DNA from: an uncultured Clostridia bacterium
GTDB taxonomy: Bacteria; Bacillota; Clostridia; Oscillospirales; Acutalibacteraceae
Length of the DNA stretch: 64,000 nucleotides
Direction: 5' to 3'
Assembly (NCBI GenBank): GCA_937892525.1
Contig: CALAEV010000016.1
Location: forward strand, 1-64,000
The first letter of the stretch is position 1. Each line of letters starts with the position of its first letter. Of the stretch, positions 35,443 to 43,903 are shown piece after piece. Under the pieces are notes generated by a model. The model was not told where the DNA came from. It did not search any database and saw nothing but the letters and a program-made list of their open reading frames with translations. A program made the position numbers and the translations under genes.

Positions 35443-36744
35443 TTATTTTTGTTTTACTGCGACCTTAATATCGTATTTACCGATTGCCCAACAATTGTAA
35501 TCGCCTGAGATAACAACCTTACCTTGAAGAATTTTTGTGTCGTTTACAATTGTTTTATCAGCAGTATCAACTTCTATTCTAATATTATCAGCAGTAATAG
35601 CCTCAATATCTGCTTTTGGTCCTACAAGCGTTATTGTAATGTCCTTTGTAGTATTAAGATGCACATCAAAATCATCTCTGTCATTTTTTATTTTAATTGC
35701 AGATGATGGAACAGTCATTGTTTTAGTACTCATATCAGAAGCATTCACACTAATTCTGAAACGCTTGATGTTCTCATCCATTATCTTATATGAAGTTATT
35801 GAATCTACATTAACATAAAATGTATTATAACTGTTTCCAATATCGGCAAAATCAATTGTATCAACAATAAAATGTTCTGTGGTTTCAATAGCATCAACAG
35901 GGATTGCAACTTTTACCGTTGATGGGTAAACCGTATATTTCAATGGATTGTTTATAAAATATGATGGTGCATTTTTAAACTCAACTGCAGTTGGAAGTGT
36001 AACCACTTTAAGCACAGGCACTGCCATTGTAATATTAGTATCACCAGCATTAATTTCAGTGTATTCAAGTGGTATTCCATCAGTAGTTTTTACAACGATT
36101 TTTGTATCAAAGGTTGTTGTTTTTACTAAAACATCTTCAATAGTAGCAGTTGCTGATACACCTGTAACTCTATTGATTTCACTTGCCGGTCCACTTAAAA
36201 GAACGGTATTTTTTGAAAGAACCACATCACCTGCAAGACAATCTTCAGGAACATAACTTTCTAGTTTTGTATCAACAATACCTTCAAGTGCTACTTCAAG
36301 TTCTTTATACTTATCAAAATACACCTCAACAAAAGTCTGTGAAGTTGCAGATATTGTAAAATCCTCAGAACTATCTGCAGGGTTAACCTTTAATTGTAAT
36401 GTCCATAAACCTGCACTATCTACACGGTTTGTATTTGCAACTACTTGTATATCATCTTTTTCAAGAGACGCTACTATGTATTTTTTACCTTTAACAGTTA
36501 CATCAACCTTAAACTCTGATTCACCGAAAATCTCAAGTCCAAGCTGTTGCGGAATAGTATTTTCAAGATTTATTTGAACAGGAACATCAGTAATTACCTG
36601 TTGCACCTCAGGACTCTTTTCAATGGCTATCCAAATCCATATTGAAAACGCTATAACAAAAGACAGTACTGCGAGAAATCTATTATCACGAACAAGCTCG
36701 GAAAAAGAAAATTTTGATTTATTTGTATCTTTATTATTTTTCAT
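35443..36744 (-). CDS. cdaR: CdaR, YbbR-domain regulator of diadenylate cyclase
   Basis: 433 aa. One N-terminal membrane anchor (about 27-45) precedes four extracytoplasmic YbbR-type repeats. These can be recognised by the recurrent motifs VQINLENT, VKGKKYIVASLEKDDIQV and VLLSGPASEINRVTGVSATATIED. CdaR binds CdaA and tunes c-di-AMP synthesis in response to the envelope. It overlaps cdaA by 11 nt. GlmM, the usual third gene, is not downstream. Confidence 0.92.
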   Translation of the reverse strand: MKNNKDTNKSKFSFSELVRDNRFLAVLSFVIAFSIWIWIAIEKSPEVQQVITDVPVQINLENTIPQQLGLEIFGESEFKVDVTVKGKKYIVASLEKDDIQVVANTNRVDSAGLWTLQLKVNPADSSEDFTISATSQTFVEVYFDKYKELEVALEGIVDTKLESYVPEDCLAGDVVLSKNTVLLSGPASEINRVTGVSATATIEDVLVKTTTFDTKIVVKTTDGIPLEYTEINAGDTNITMAVPVLKVVTLPTAVEFKNAPSYFINNPLKYTVYPSTVKVAIPVDAIETTEHFIVDTIDFADIGNSYNTFYVNVDSITSYKIMDENIKRFRISVNASDMSTKTMTVPSSAIKIKNDRDDFDVHLNTTKDITITLVGPKADIEAITADNIRIEVDTADKTIVNDTKILQGKVVISGDYNCWAIGKYDIKVAVKQK

Positions 36745-37618
36745 TTTTGTTACCTCTCAAAATTTTCTTAATTTTGCTTGTTTCTTTAACGTCTTCTTTA
36801 ATAAAATTCTTCATAAGAATTTCACGAAGGTCACCGTCAGAAATATTTCTTTTAAGTAATCCTCTTTCTGCAACGGAAATAGCGCCTGTTTCTTCTGATA
36901 CAACTACAACTATTGCATCGCTTGATTCACTCATACCAACTGCTGCACGATGTCTTGTACCAAGTTCACGGCTTAAAAGATTGTTATTTGTAAGTGGAAG
37001 AATACAGCCAGCCGAAACAACTCGGCCATCTTTAATGATTACAGCACCATCATGCATAGGTGCTTTAGGGAAGAAAATGTTGCCAATAATTTCAGCAGTT
37101 ACAACTGCATCAATTGCTGTACCTGTTTTTGCGATTTCGCCAAGTAAAGTATCTTTTTCAAAAACAATAAGAGCACCTACTTGCTTGTCACTCATATCGG
37201 CACAAGCACGACAAACGCCATTTATAGAGTTCTTGATATTCTCCTGAAGTTCAGTTTCATCTTTATTTTTGAAGTTAAGAATATTAGAAATTGTCGCTGA
37301 ACTTCTACCCATTGTTTCAAGAGCATGTCTGAGTTCAGGTGCAAAAATAACCACAAGAATCATCAACAAGTTAGTAAATACAAAACTTAAAATAAATTCA
37401 CTTGCACGCATTTCCAACAATGTTACAATTGCATATAATACTGCAAGTACTAATACACCTTTTGCAAGTTGAAAAGCGCGAGTACCACGAATCAGTTTAA
37501 TTGCACTATATATAACAAAAGCAACCAAAATAACATCAAACAAATCAATTAGTCCACCAAATGAGAGTAATGCACGTTTAATATTTTCAAACAAATCAAC
37601 AAAGAAATCTGCAACCAT
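36734..37618 (-). CDS. cdaA: membrane diadenylate cyclase CdaA
   Basis: 294 aa. Three N-terminal transmembrane helices (about 20-95) are joined to the DAC domain (about 100-265) with the DGA (PMHDGAVII) and RHR (GTRHRAAVGMSE) motifs needed to condense two ATP into c-di-AMP. I start at ATG 37618, which has GAGTGAG upstream. c-di-AMP controls potassium, turgor and wall homeostasis. It leads an operon with cdaR, the lipoprotein and the two-component system. Two ACAATATATTGT palindromes lie upstream. Confidence 0.95.
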   Translation of the reverse strand: MVADFFVDLFENIKRALLSFGGLIDLFDVILVAFVIYSAIKLIRGTRAFQLAKGVLVLAVLYAIVTLLEMRASEFILSFVFTNLLMILVVIFAPELRHALETMGRSSATISNILNFKNKDETELQENIKNSINGVCRACADMSDKQVGALIVFEKDTLLGEIAKTGTAIDAVVTAEIIGNIFFPKAPMHDGAVIIKDGRVVSAGCILPLTNNNLLSRELGTRHRAAVGMSESSDAIVVVVSEETGAISVAERGLLKRNISDGDLREILMKNFIKEDVKETSKIKKILRGNKNEK

Positions 37619-37646
37619 AATTTTCTCACTCTTTTCAAAAAAATAA

Positions 37647-37719
37647 TACAATATATTGTAAAAAATCTGTAAACAATCCGTAAATTACATACAGATATAC
37701 ATATTCACAATATATTGTA
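37647..37719 (-). repeat. two ACAATATATTGT palindromes 60 bp apart upstream of cdaA
   Basis: A 14-bp perfect palindrome TACAATATATTGTA lies at 37647-37660, and ACAATATATTGT recurs at 37708-37719. The centres are exactly 60 bp apart. The second overlaps the -10 of the candidate cdaA promoter. Possible operator pair. Confidence 0.6.
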
Positions 37720-37742
37720 TCACAACTAATTTGATTTTGCAA
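37714..37742 (-). promoter_or_regulatory. candidate SigA promoter for cdaA
   Basis: Minus strand TTGCAA, 17 bp, TACAAT. The -35 lies within the 3' end of the class V aminotransferase gene. The -10 is inside the upstream palindrome. Confidence 0.5.
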
Positions 37743-38874
37743 TTTTTATAAGAGATTTTATTAAAAAATCTATATCACTTTTTTTAGTGAAAATTGACGG
37801 AGAAATCCTGACAGTTCCTATATTTTCTGTGCCGAATTTTTTATGTGCCAAAGGTGCACAATGGAAGCCCGCCCTTACACATATTCCAAAGCTGCTCAAT
37901 TTTTCTGCTACTACTTCACTATGCATACTTTTTATATTAAAAGAGAGTATTGGTGCAAGATGTTGGCTGTTATCATAAAAATTCGTATAAAGAATTACGT
38001 TATCATTATTATCAATACTCTTTTGAAGATATCTTAATAGCAAGTTTTCGTGTTCATATATTCTTCTGACATTAAATCTCTTAATATAATCAACAGCTGA
38101 AGAAAGACCGATAATTCCTTGAACATTTGGTGTTCCACTTTCAAATTTATCTGGCAATATATCAGGTTGAGTAGCGCTCATTGAGTTACTGCCTGTACCA
38201 CCTTCAATTATTGAATCAAGGTAAATATTGTTGTTTAATATCATTATTCCTGTTCCAGTTGGTCCCATAAGCCCTTTATGACCTGCACAGCACAGAATAT
38301 CAATGCAGTCTTTTTTCATATCAATAGGCACTACCCCTGCAATCTGTGAGCAATCCATAATAAATAGCAAATTGTTCTTATGAGCAAGACTGGAAAGCAT
38401 TTTATATGGTGGTATTATACCGAACACATTTGATGCACCTGTGCAGATTATTGCGACAGTATTATTTTTTATCTCATTCTTAAAATTTTTAAGTGTCTGG
38501 TAATCATCAATCGAAACTTTTGCTACGCTATAATTGCACACACCTTTTTGTTTCAGCGTTTCTAATGGCCGTAATACTGCATTATGCTCTAGGTCAGAAA
38601 TAATAAAATGAGCATTATTTTTAGCTAATCCTTTAATTGCCATATTCAATGCAGATGTGCAGTTATAAGTGAATATTACATTTTCAACGCCATCTGCCTT
38701 AAAGAAATCTGCTAACTTTTGACGGCATTTATAAATCTGTTCTGTAGTATCAATTGCCATTTCATAAGCACCTCTGCCAGAATTAGCACCAAATTTATAA
38801 AATGAGTTGCAGACAGCTTCGGTTACACATTCAGGCTTCGGATAAGATGTTGCACTATTATCTAAATAAATCAT
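37726..38874 (-). CDS. cysteine desulfurase-like class V aminotransferase
   Basis: 382 aa PLP enzyme. It opens MIYLDNSATSYPKPECVTEAV, has the PLP lysine in CAGHKGLMGPTGTG, and the active-site cysteine region RAGFHCAPLAHKKFG near the C-terminus. This is the subgroup that regularly neighbours a DUF3343 protein in clostridia. It probably removes sulfur (or selenium) from cysteine or selenocysteine and hands it to a carrier. DUF3343 is immediately upstream and the two are adjacent without a gap. Confidence 0.88.
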   Translation of the reverse strand: MIYLDNSATSYPKPECVTEAVCNSFYKFGANSGRGAYEMAIDTTEQIYKCRQKLADFFKADGVENVIFTYNCTSALNMAIKGLAKNNAHFIISDLEHNAVLRPLETLKQKGVCNYSVAKVSIDDYQTLKNFKNEIKNNTVAIICTGASNVFGIIPPYKMLSSLAHKNNLLFIMDCSQIAGVVPIDMKKDCIDILCCAGHKGLMGPTGTGIMILNNNIYLDSIIEGGTGSNSMSATQPDILPDKFESGTPNVQGIIGLSSAVDYIKRFNVRRIYEHENLLLRYLQKSIDNNDNVILYTNFYDNSQHLAPILSFNIKSMHSEVVAEKLSSFGICVRAGFHCAPLAHKKFGTENIGTVRISPSIFTKKSDIDFLIKSLIKIAKSN

Positions 38875-39093
38875 TTATATCATCTCATAACTTACATATT
38901 TGACTCTGTTCAAATCAAACAAATTCAAAATTTTAGTCACATTACCTGTAATTATAAGACTATAACCACAACCCTCACCTGATGTGGCTTTTGTATTTTT
39001 TCTTATTATCGCTTTACCTCCGTAATTTTCAACAAGTCCTTTTGCTTTCATAGTATAAGTTACGGAGGAAAACTTTACAATTGCTTTATTCAT
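38875..39093 (-). CDS. DUF3343 putative Se/S carrier protein
   Basis: 72 aa small protein with KAKGLVENYGGKAIIRKN and the cysteine motif SGEGCGYSLI, matching PF11823 (described as a putative Se/S carrier). The single conserved Cys could accept persulfide from the adjacent class V enzyme. I start at ATG 39093, which has GGTGA nine bases upstream; the open frame continues upstream only through non-coding sequence and the ispF terminator. Confidence 0.85.
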   Translation of the reverse strand: MNKAIVKFSSVTYTMKAKGLVENYGGKAIIRKNTKATSGEGCGYSLIITGNVTKILNLFDLNRVKYVSYEMI

Positions 39094-39140
39094 TGTAAAC
39101 ATCACCCGATATATACTATGATGATGAAATTTTTTTGATA

Positions 39141-39172
39141 AAAAAATACCTGCTATCAAGTGACAACAGGTA
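39141..39172 (-). terminator. terminator after ispDF
   Basis: Minus strand TACCTGTTGTCA/TGATAGCAGGTA stem followed by TTTTTTT. It separates ispF from the DUF3343-desulfurase pair. Confidence 0.85.
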
Positions 39173-39178
39173 ATACTT

Positions 39179-39673
39179 TTATATGAATTTAATTTTTTTA
39201 GATTCAACAAGGCAGACACAATGTGCCGATATGCCCTCTTTAGCACCTGTGAAACCAAGTTTTTCTTCAGTAGTTGCTTTAACACTAACACAGTCAACAC
39301 TAACACCGAGGGCTATTGCAATATTTTCACGCATTTTATCAATAAATGGTGCAAGTTTTGGCGCTTGAGCAATAACTGTTGCATCAATGTTGTTGACTAC
39401 AAAACCTTTTAATTTTATAAGCTCAACAACTTTTTTCAAGAGTTCAAGACTATCTGCATCTTTGAAGTTTGCATCAGTATCAGGAAAATGCTTACCGATA
39501 TCACCCAACGCACAAGCACCAAGTAAGGAATCGGAAATAGCATGCAGTAAAACATCGGCGTCCGAATGACCTAAAAGACCAATTCCGTTGTTGTCAATTT
39601 CTACACCACCGAGGATTAATTTTCTACCTTCAACAAGTTTATGAACATCGTAGCCGTGGCCTATTCTAAGCAT
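39179..39673 (-). CDS. ispF: MECDP synthase (MEP pathway)
   Basis: 164 aa. [15 protein letters not shown] (metal-binding Asp and His), [18 protein letters not shown] and the C-terminal [13 protein letters not shown] region define 2-C-methyl-D-erythritol 2,4-cyclodiphosphate synthase. It cyclises CDP-ME-2-phosphate. Start and ispD stop share one base (TAATG). Confidence 0.96.
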   Translation of the reverse strand: MLRIGHGYDVHKLVEGRKLILGGVEIDNNGIGLLGHSDADVLLHAISDSLLGACALGDIGKHFPDTDANFKDADSLELLKKVVELIKLKGFVVNNIDATVIAQAPKLAPFIDKMRENIAIALGVSVDCVSVKATTEEKLGFTGAKEGISAHCVCLVESKKIKFI

Positions 39674-40386
39674 TATGCTCCCCTCCTGCGTTTAAGATAA
39701 CTTTCTGCTAATTCAATATCTTCAGGTGTTGTGATTTTTATGTTTTCATAATCGCCATCAACAAATTTTACAGTTCTACCATAAGCTTCAATAAGCTTAC
39801 AATCATCAGTAAAATCCTTACTGTTTTCAACAGTTTTAACTGCATTAAGATAAAGTTTTTTATCAAACACTTGTGGTGTCTGAATAAAGCGCATATAGGC
39901 TCTGTCAGGTGTATCAATAATGTTATCATTATCATCAACAACCTTAACTGTATCTTTTACTTTAACGCCTGTTGCAGCAGCACCAAATTCTGCAGCAGCT
40001 TTGATTGTTTCTTCAATGACCTTAACTGTAACGAGCGGTCTCGCACCATCGTGGATTACAACTAAATCAGCAATATTTGAAGTACTTGTTACACCTTCGT
40101 AAACACTTAATTGTCTTGTTTCGCCACCTAGGACTATGTTACTAACTTTATTAAAGTCATATTTTTCAACGAGTTTTGCAATTTCACCAATATCACATTC
40201 ACGAGTAACAATAATAATTTCATCAATCATATTACAGCGTTGAAACATGGTTATTGTGTTGACAATTACAGGTGAACCATCAAGCTCAAAAAATTGTTTG
40301 TTGATGCCACCCATTCGGGTTGAATTACCTGCCGAAACAATTACGGCAGAAACTATTTTATTTTCTTTTTCCGTAATTTTCAGCAT
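39673..40386 (-). CDS. ispD: CDP-ME synthase (MEP pathway)
   Basis: 237 aa nucleotidyltransferase. It has [23 protein letters not shown] (CTP-binding loop), [11 protein letters not shown] and [12 protein letters not shown]. It joins CTP to methylerythritol 4-phosphate. The pair ispD-ispF shows that isoprenoids come from the MEP route, which bears on the likely function of the aconitase-X genes near 5 kb. Confidence 0.95.
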   Translation of the reverse strand: MLKITEKENKIVSAVIVSAGNSTRMGGINKQFFELDGSPVIVNTITMFQRCNMIDEIIIVTRECDIGEIAKLVEKYDFNKVSNIVLGGETRQLSVYEGVTSTSNIADLVVIHDGARPLVTVKVIEETIKAAAEFGAAATGVKVKDTVKVVDDNDNIIDTPDRAYMRFIQTPQVFDKKLYLNAVKTVENSKDFTDDCKLIEAYGRTVKFVDGDYENIKITTPEDIELAESYLKRRRGA

Positions 40387-40397
40387 AACGGTACCTC

Positions 40398-41666
40398 TTA
40401 TATTAAAGCTTCAATAGCAGCAAGTTTTGCACAAAGGCAGAAAACCTCCATAGCTTTGCCTAAGTTTTCAACTGATGGGAATGTTGGTGCAATTCTGATA
40501 TTCTTATCATCAGGGTCAACACCATAAGGATATGTTGCACCTACTGTTGTAAGCACAAGTCCTGCTTCTTTACAAAGTTCACCAATTCTTTTTGCACTTG
40601 AGCCAACTGTGTTATAACTAATGAAATAGCCACCCTTTGCTTTTACCCATTCGCCGATACCAAGTGGTGCGATTTCTTTTTCAAGCATATCGAGTACAAG
40701 TTGGAATTTTGGTGCAATAATTTTTGCATGTTTTTCCATATGTGCTTTAATTCCGTCAACGTTCTTAAAGTACTTTACATGACGAAGTTGATTAAGTTTA
40801 TCATAACTGATTGTTTGGAAATTAAGGCGTTTCTTAATCTCTGCAATGTTATTGTCAGAAGCGGCAATAGCAGAAACACCAGCGCCTGGGAATGAAATTT
40901 TTGCAGTTGATGTGAATTCAACAAAATTGTCTTCTGTGCCGAATTCTTTACAAACATCAAAAATGTTCAAAAGATTGTCAGGTGTATCAGTTAATTCATG
41001 AATGATATAAGCATTGTCCCAGATTACTCTGAAATCTTTAGCCGCAGGTTTAAGAGCTGCAAGTGCTTTCACTCTTTCATCACTATATGTTACGCCATTT
41101 GGATTTGAGTATTTGGGCACACAGAACATACCCTTAACCATTGGGTCTTTTACAAGTTCAGCAATCTTATCAACATCAGGACCAAATTCATCCATTTCAA
41201 CAGAAATCATTTCAATACCAAAGAATTCGGTAATTGCAAAGTGTCTGTCATAACCAGGAACATTGCAGATAAACTTAACTTTACCCTGTTTGCTCCAAGG
41301 TTCACAACCACCAACACCTAAATACATACACTGATTAAGATAGTCATACATAAGGTTAAGTGAAGATGAGCCACCAATAATAATATTCTTTGTGTCAACC
41401 TGAAGTAAATCTGCAAAAAGTTTTTTACATTCAGGAATGCCGTCAAGCACACCATAGTTACGACAATCAAAGCCATTTTCAGCTTTGCACTCGTCAGCAG
41501 TAGTCATAACGCTTAACATATCAACTGATAAATCAAGTTGGTCTGCACCTGGCTTACCACGCGACATATCAAGTGAAAGTCCAAGTGACTTAACTTCTTC
41601 ATATTTCTTTTCAAGTTCGTTTTTAAGAGAAATAAGTTCATCTCTGCTCATTTCATTGTAAAGCAT
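40398..41666 (-). CDS. aspartate aminotransferase-like (AspAT Ic, PF12897)
   Basis: 422 aa class I/II aminotransferase. Landmarks are LSLDMSRGKPGADQLDL, NYGVLDGIPECKKLFADLL, PKYSNPNGVTYSDERV, and the PLP lysine in FTSTAKISFPGAGVSA. The sequence style matches the PF12897 subgroup, some of which were shown to be aspartate aminotransferases. It lies 11 bp from ispD, behind its own promoter. Substrate set not deducible. Confidence 0.9.
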   Translation of the reverse strand: MLYNEMSRDELISLKNELEKKYEEVKSLGLSLDMSRGKPGADQLDLSVDMLSVMTTADECKAENGFDCRNYGVLDGIPECKKLFADLLQVDTKNIIIGGSSSLNLMYDYLNQCMYLGVGGCEPWSKQGKVKFICNVPGYDRHFAITEFFGIEMISVEMDEFGPDVDKIAELVKDPMVKGMFCVPKYSNPNGVTYSDERVKALAALKPAAKDFRVIWDNAYIIHELTDTPDNLLNIFDVCKEFGTEDNFVEFTSTAKISFPGAGVSAIAASDNNIAEIKKRLNFQTISYDKLNQLRHVKYFKNVDGIKAHMEKHAKIIAPKFQLVLDMLEKEIAPLGIGEWVKAKGGYFISYNTVGSSAKRIGELCKEAGLVLTTVGATYPYGVDPDDKNIRIAPTFPSVENLGKAMEVFCLCAKLAAIEALI

Positions 41667-41695
41667 GGGATAACCTCCAAATTAAATTTCGATAT

Positions 41696-41724
41696 ATTAT
41701 ATAGTAATTATCATATTTTTGCAA
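41696..41724 (-). promoter_or_regulatory. SigA-type promoter for the aminotransferase-ispDF unit
   Basis: Minus strand TTGCAA, 17 bp, TATAAT; GGAGG and ATG follow about 25-30 bp downstream. Confidence 0.75.
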
Positions 41725-41808
41725 GTGAATAATCAAAAAACTGCATTTTTATCAAACAATTGTCAAAATCGACACTTATTTTGAATAATTTGACAATAAA
41801 ATTTGCAA

Positions 41809-43107
41809 TTATTTGCGCTTTGCAAACAATCTTGGCAATATTATTGGTCTCTTGCCCTCTATTTTTTCAATTTGATTTAATAAATGCGTTCTTAATGATT
41901 TTTTGATTTTGTCATACTCTTTTGATTTTATTAAATTATGCTTTTGCGCTCTATCTTTATTGTTGTCATAAAGATAATCTTCAAAATAGATATTAGAATG
42001 TGAAGACAAAAGTTTAGCACAAGAAACTGAATATGTATAATCTTTTGTTCTTATAGCACGGCCACACTGACTTTCACTGATTTGCACAAACACAAATCCG
42101 TAATCGTCTTTTGTTTGAATTGGTTCACCTTGATAATGTTCAGGTGGGTATATTAAACCTGAATAAAGGATTGTTGGTGGCAAATCAATAAGACTTACCA
42201 TTTTATTTTCAACTTTGCCTTTTTCAAATCCGTTACCCTTAATTACAAGTGGAATATGAATTGATGCATCGTGACAACTACGCTTATACTCTGCATTTCG
42301 TGTTTTGAAATGGCAACCGTGGTCAGATGTATAAATGATTGTTGTATTATCATAAATGCCTTTTGCCTTTAAAGTGTCAATGAGCCTACCAAGATTATCA
42401 TCAAGGCTTTCTATTGCTGCAAGGTAATCAGGGTATTGCTCTTTATAGTTTCCTTTTAGATGTGTTAAATCTTCAGGGATTGGATAATCTTTATATTTTT
42501 CTACTTTTTCTGTTGGACCTTCAAATCTTTTATGGTCGTTTTGGTGATGTGGCTCAAGTTGAGAAATAAACAAGAAAAACGGTTTATCGCTATTATGATT
42601 TTCAATATATTCAATTGCAAAATCATTAATCTTATCTGCTCGATAACCCTTAAATTCTATTTTATTCCCCTTTTCGTCAAACACATAACCGTCGTAACCG
42701 TGAGAGGTAAATTCAAGCACATCAGCACCACGAAAATACTTATAACCCCAAAGTCGATTTTCTGGTATTGCAGTTTTTTCGCATTTTATATTATCCCCAC
42801 CATTTTTACCAGATGCGAGGTGCAATTTACCGATATATGCAGTATCATAACCATTTTTGTTAAAATAATCTGCAAGAGATTTTGCATCATCACGAAGTGG
42901 TATTCCGTTTATATGACAGCCACATTCAGTAGGATACACACCTGTTTGTAAACTTGCTCTTGCAGGTCCACAAACTGGCTGACAAGTATAACAATTTTCA
43001 AAGAATGTACCCTCATCTGCAAGTGCCATAAGATTAGGCATAATCTCACTATTTACGGTATTATATCTTTGCTGGTCAGAAAAATAGAAAATAATGTTAT
43101 CTTTCAT
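41809..43107 (-). CDS. type I sulfatase (arylsulfatase family)
   Basis: 432 aa. The N-terminus IIFYFSDQQRYNTVNSEIMPNL is the first metal site. The sulfatase signature CGPARASLQTG (CxPxR) contains the cysteine that must be oxidised to formylglycine by an anaerobic radical SAM maturase. YTSDHGCHF is the second metal site. No signal peptide, so it appears cytosolic. Likely removes sulfate from a sugar or small molecule. Start ATG 43107 with GGAG; no maturase gene lies in the window. Confidence 0.9.
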   Translation of the reverse strand: MKDNIIFYFSDQQRYNTVNSEIMPNLMALADEGTFFENCYTCQPVCGPARASLQTGVYPTECGCHINGIPLRDDAKSLADYFNKNGYDTAYIGKLHLASGKNGGDNIKCEKTAIPENRLWGYKYFRGADVLEFTSHGYDGYVFDEKGNKIEFKGYRADKINDFAIEYIENHNSDKPFFLFISQLEPHHQNDHKRFEGPTEKVEKYKDYPIPEDLTHLKGNYKEQYPDYLAAIESLDDNLGRLIDTLKAKGIYDNTTIIYTSDHGCHFKTRNAEYKRSCHDASIHIPLVIKGNGFEKGKVENKMVSLIDLPPTILYSGLIYPPEHYQGEPIQTKDDYGFVFVQISESQCGRAIRTKDYTYSVSCAKLLSSHSNIYFEDYLYDNNKDRAQKHNLIKSKEYDKIKKSLRTHLLNQIEKIEGKRPIILPRLFAKRK

Positions 43108-43134
43108 TTTTATCTCCAAATAATTAATAAAATC

Positions 43135-43162
43135 ATTATATCATAAATGCAAGAATTTACAA
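43135..43162 (-). promoter_or_regulatory. SigA-type promoter for the sulfatase
   Basis: Minus strand TTGTAA, 16 bp, TATAAT, about 28 bp before the ATG. Confidence 0.65.
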
Positions 43163-43192
43163 TTAAAAATAATCGATATTTATAATAAAATT

Positions 43193-43219
43193 AGCCGATG
43201 GTGGAGTATCCCATCGGCT
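43193..43219. terminator. terminator hairpin between small membrane gene and sulfatase promoter
   Basis: AGCCGATGG/CCATCGGCT, 9-bp stem, 9-nt loop, with T-rich flanks on both strands. On the minus strand it ends transcription from the small gene at 43323-43502. Confidence 0.75.
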
Positions 43220-43262
43220 TTTGTGTGAATATTAAGTTTTAGTTGTTGGATTTGTCCGAAGG

Positions 43263-43563
43263 CAAGGAACCGTCCCCTAATTGGTTTTTCCTCTCTGTGT
43301 TCTGTAGCAATAATTGTTATTATTATTTTAAAAAGCCCTTTATTCGTAGGATAATAAAAACCAACAATCCATTGATACACGCAATGAGTAAAGTTTGAAT
43401 ATACGTGTTATCAATTATTAAAAATAATGTGTGCTCAACAATCATATCTACAATAAAAATTAAGATAAATGCAATAATAAAGATTAAAAAAATTTTTTTC
43501 ATTGTTTTCACCAAATAGTATAAGATTTAGCTTTTATTTCGACAATCAGGGGACGGTTCCTTG
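43263..43563. repeat. inverted REP-like repeats flanking a small gene
   Basis: CAAGGAACCGTCCCC (43263-43277) and its exact reverse complement GGGGACGGTTCCTTG (43549-43563) bracket about 270 bp containing the 59-aa membrane gene. Related copies lie at 43653-43693. The GGGGACGGTTC core resembles repeats seen with REP-associated (IS200-like) transposases in Firmicutes. No transposase is present. Confidence 0.7.
43323..43502 (-). CDS. small two-helix membrane protein (59 aa)
   Basis: 59 aa with two hydrophobic helices (about 3-21 and 34-54) and a short Lys-rich end (RIKGFLK). GGTGA precedes ATG 43502. I do not recognise a family. It lies alone between an inverted pair of REP-like repeats and ends in a terminator, so it could be cargo of a small non-autonomous element or a recently acquired gene. 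Confidence 0.6.
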   Translation of the reverse strand: MKKIFLIFIIAFILIFIVDMIVEHTLFLIIDNTYIQTLLIACINGLLVFIILRIKGFLK

Positions 43564-43903
43564 ATTGGAATAGAATCCCCTTAAAAATTTAATCTGACCT
43601 TAAATTTAATATATCAAAAATTTGTTTTATTGTCAATAATTAACTTCTTTAACAATTGGGGGACGTAACAATCGGGGGACGGTTTCTTGATTGAACTAAA
43701 TACGCTACAAAAATTAATATGACCTTAACCTGAATGTTTCACTTGAAAATTTAATAATCAATAAGAGCTGTACGCTTGTCAACCCCTACAAAGCAGGTGT
43801 TATAAGGTTTCGTGGGGCGTTGTGCTCACAATATACGTTAAAATTATTGAAAACGGTGAGTTTATGTGTTACAATAATTTTAAATTATTTTAGGAGTGTT
43901 TAT
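43503..43903. other. 400-bp intergenic region with repeat copies and the manA promoter
   Basis: No gene seen. It holds one arm of the inverted repeat (43549-43563) and two further degraded GGGGGACG copies (43653-43665 and 43669-43693, CAATC...TTGATTG). Near 43778-43826 there is a patch with CAACCCC and GTGGGGCGTTG that can pair weakly. The manA promoter is at 43847-43875. The stretch between 43569 and 43650 is AT-rich without clear signals. Confidence 0.6.
43847..43875 (+). promoter_or_regulatory. SigA-type promoter for manA
   Basis: TTGAAA, 17 bp, TACAAT, with TAGGAG and ATG 43904 downstream. Confidence 0.8.

Noticed and set aside
36714..37247. 177-codon open frame on + over cdaA
   Set aside because: Antisense to cdaA; Ser/Ile-rich translation is what the reverse complement of this gene would give; no start signal.
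39094..39306. N-terminal extension of the DUF3343 gene
   Set aside because: Overlaps the end of ispF and the terminator in a different frame; DUF3343 starts at MNKAIVKF.
42532..42951. 139-codon open frame on + over the sulfatase
   Set aside because: Antisense shadow of the sulfatase with no ribosome site or promoter.
43820..43903. N-terminal extension of manA
   Set aside because: Spans the promoter at 43847-43875; ManA homologues start at MYILKLKP.
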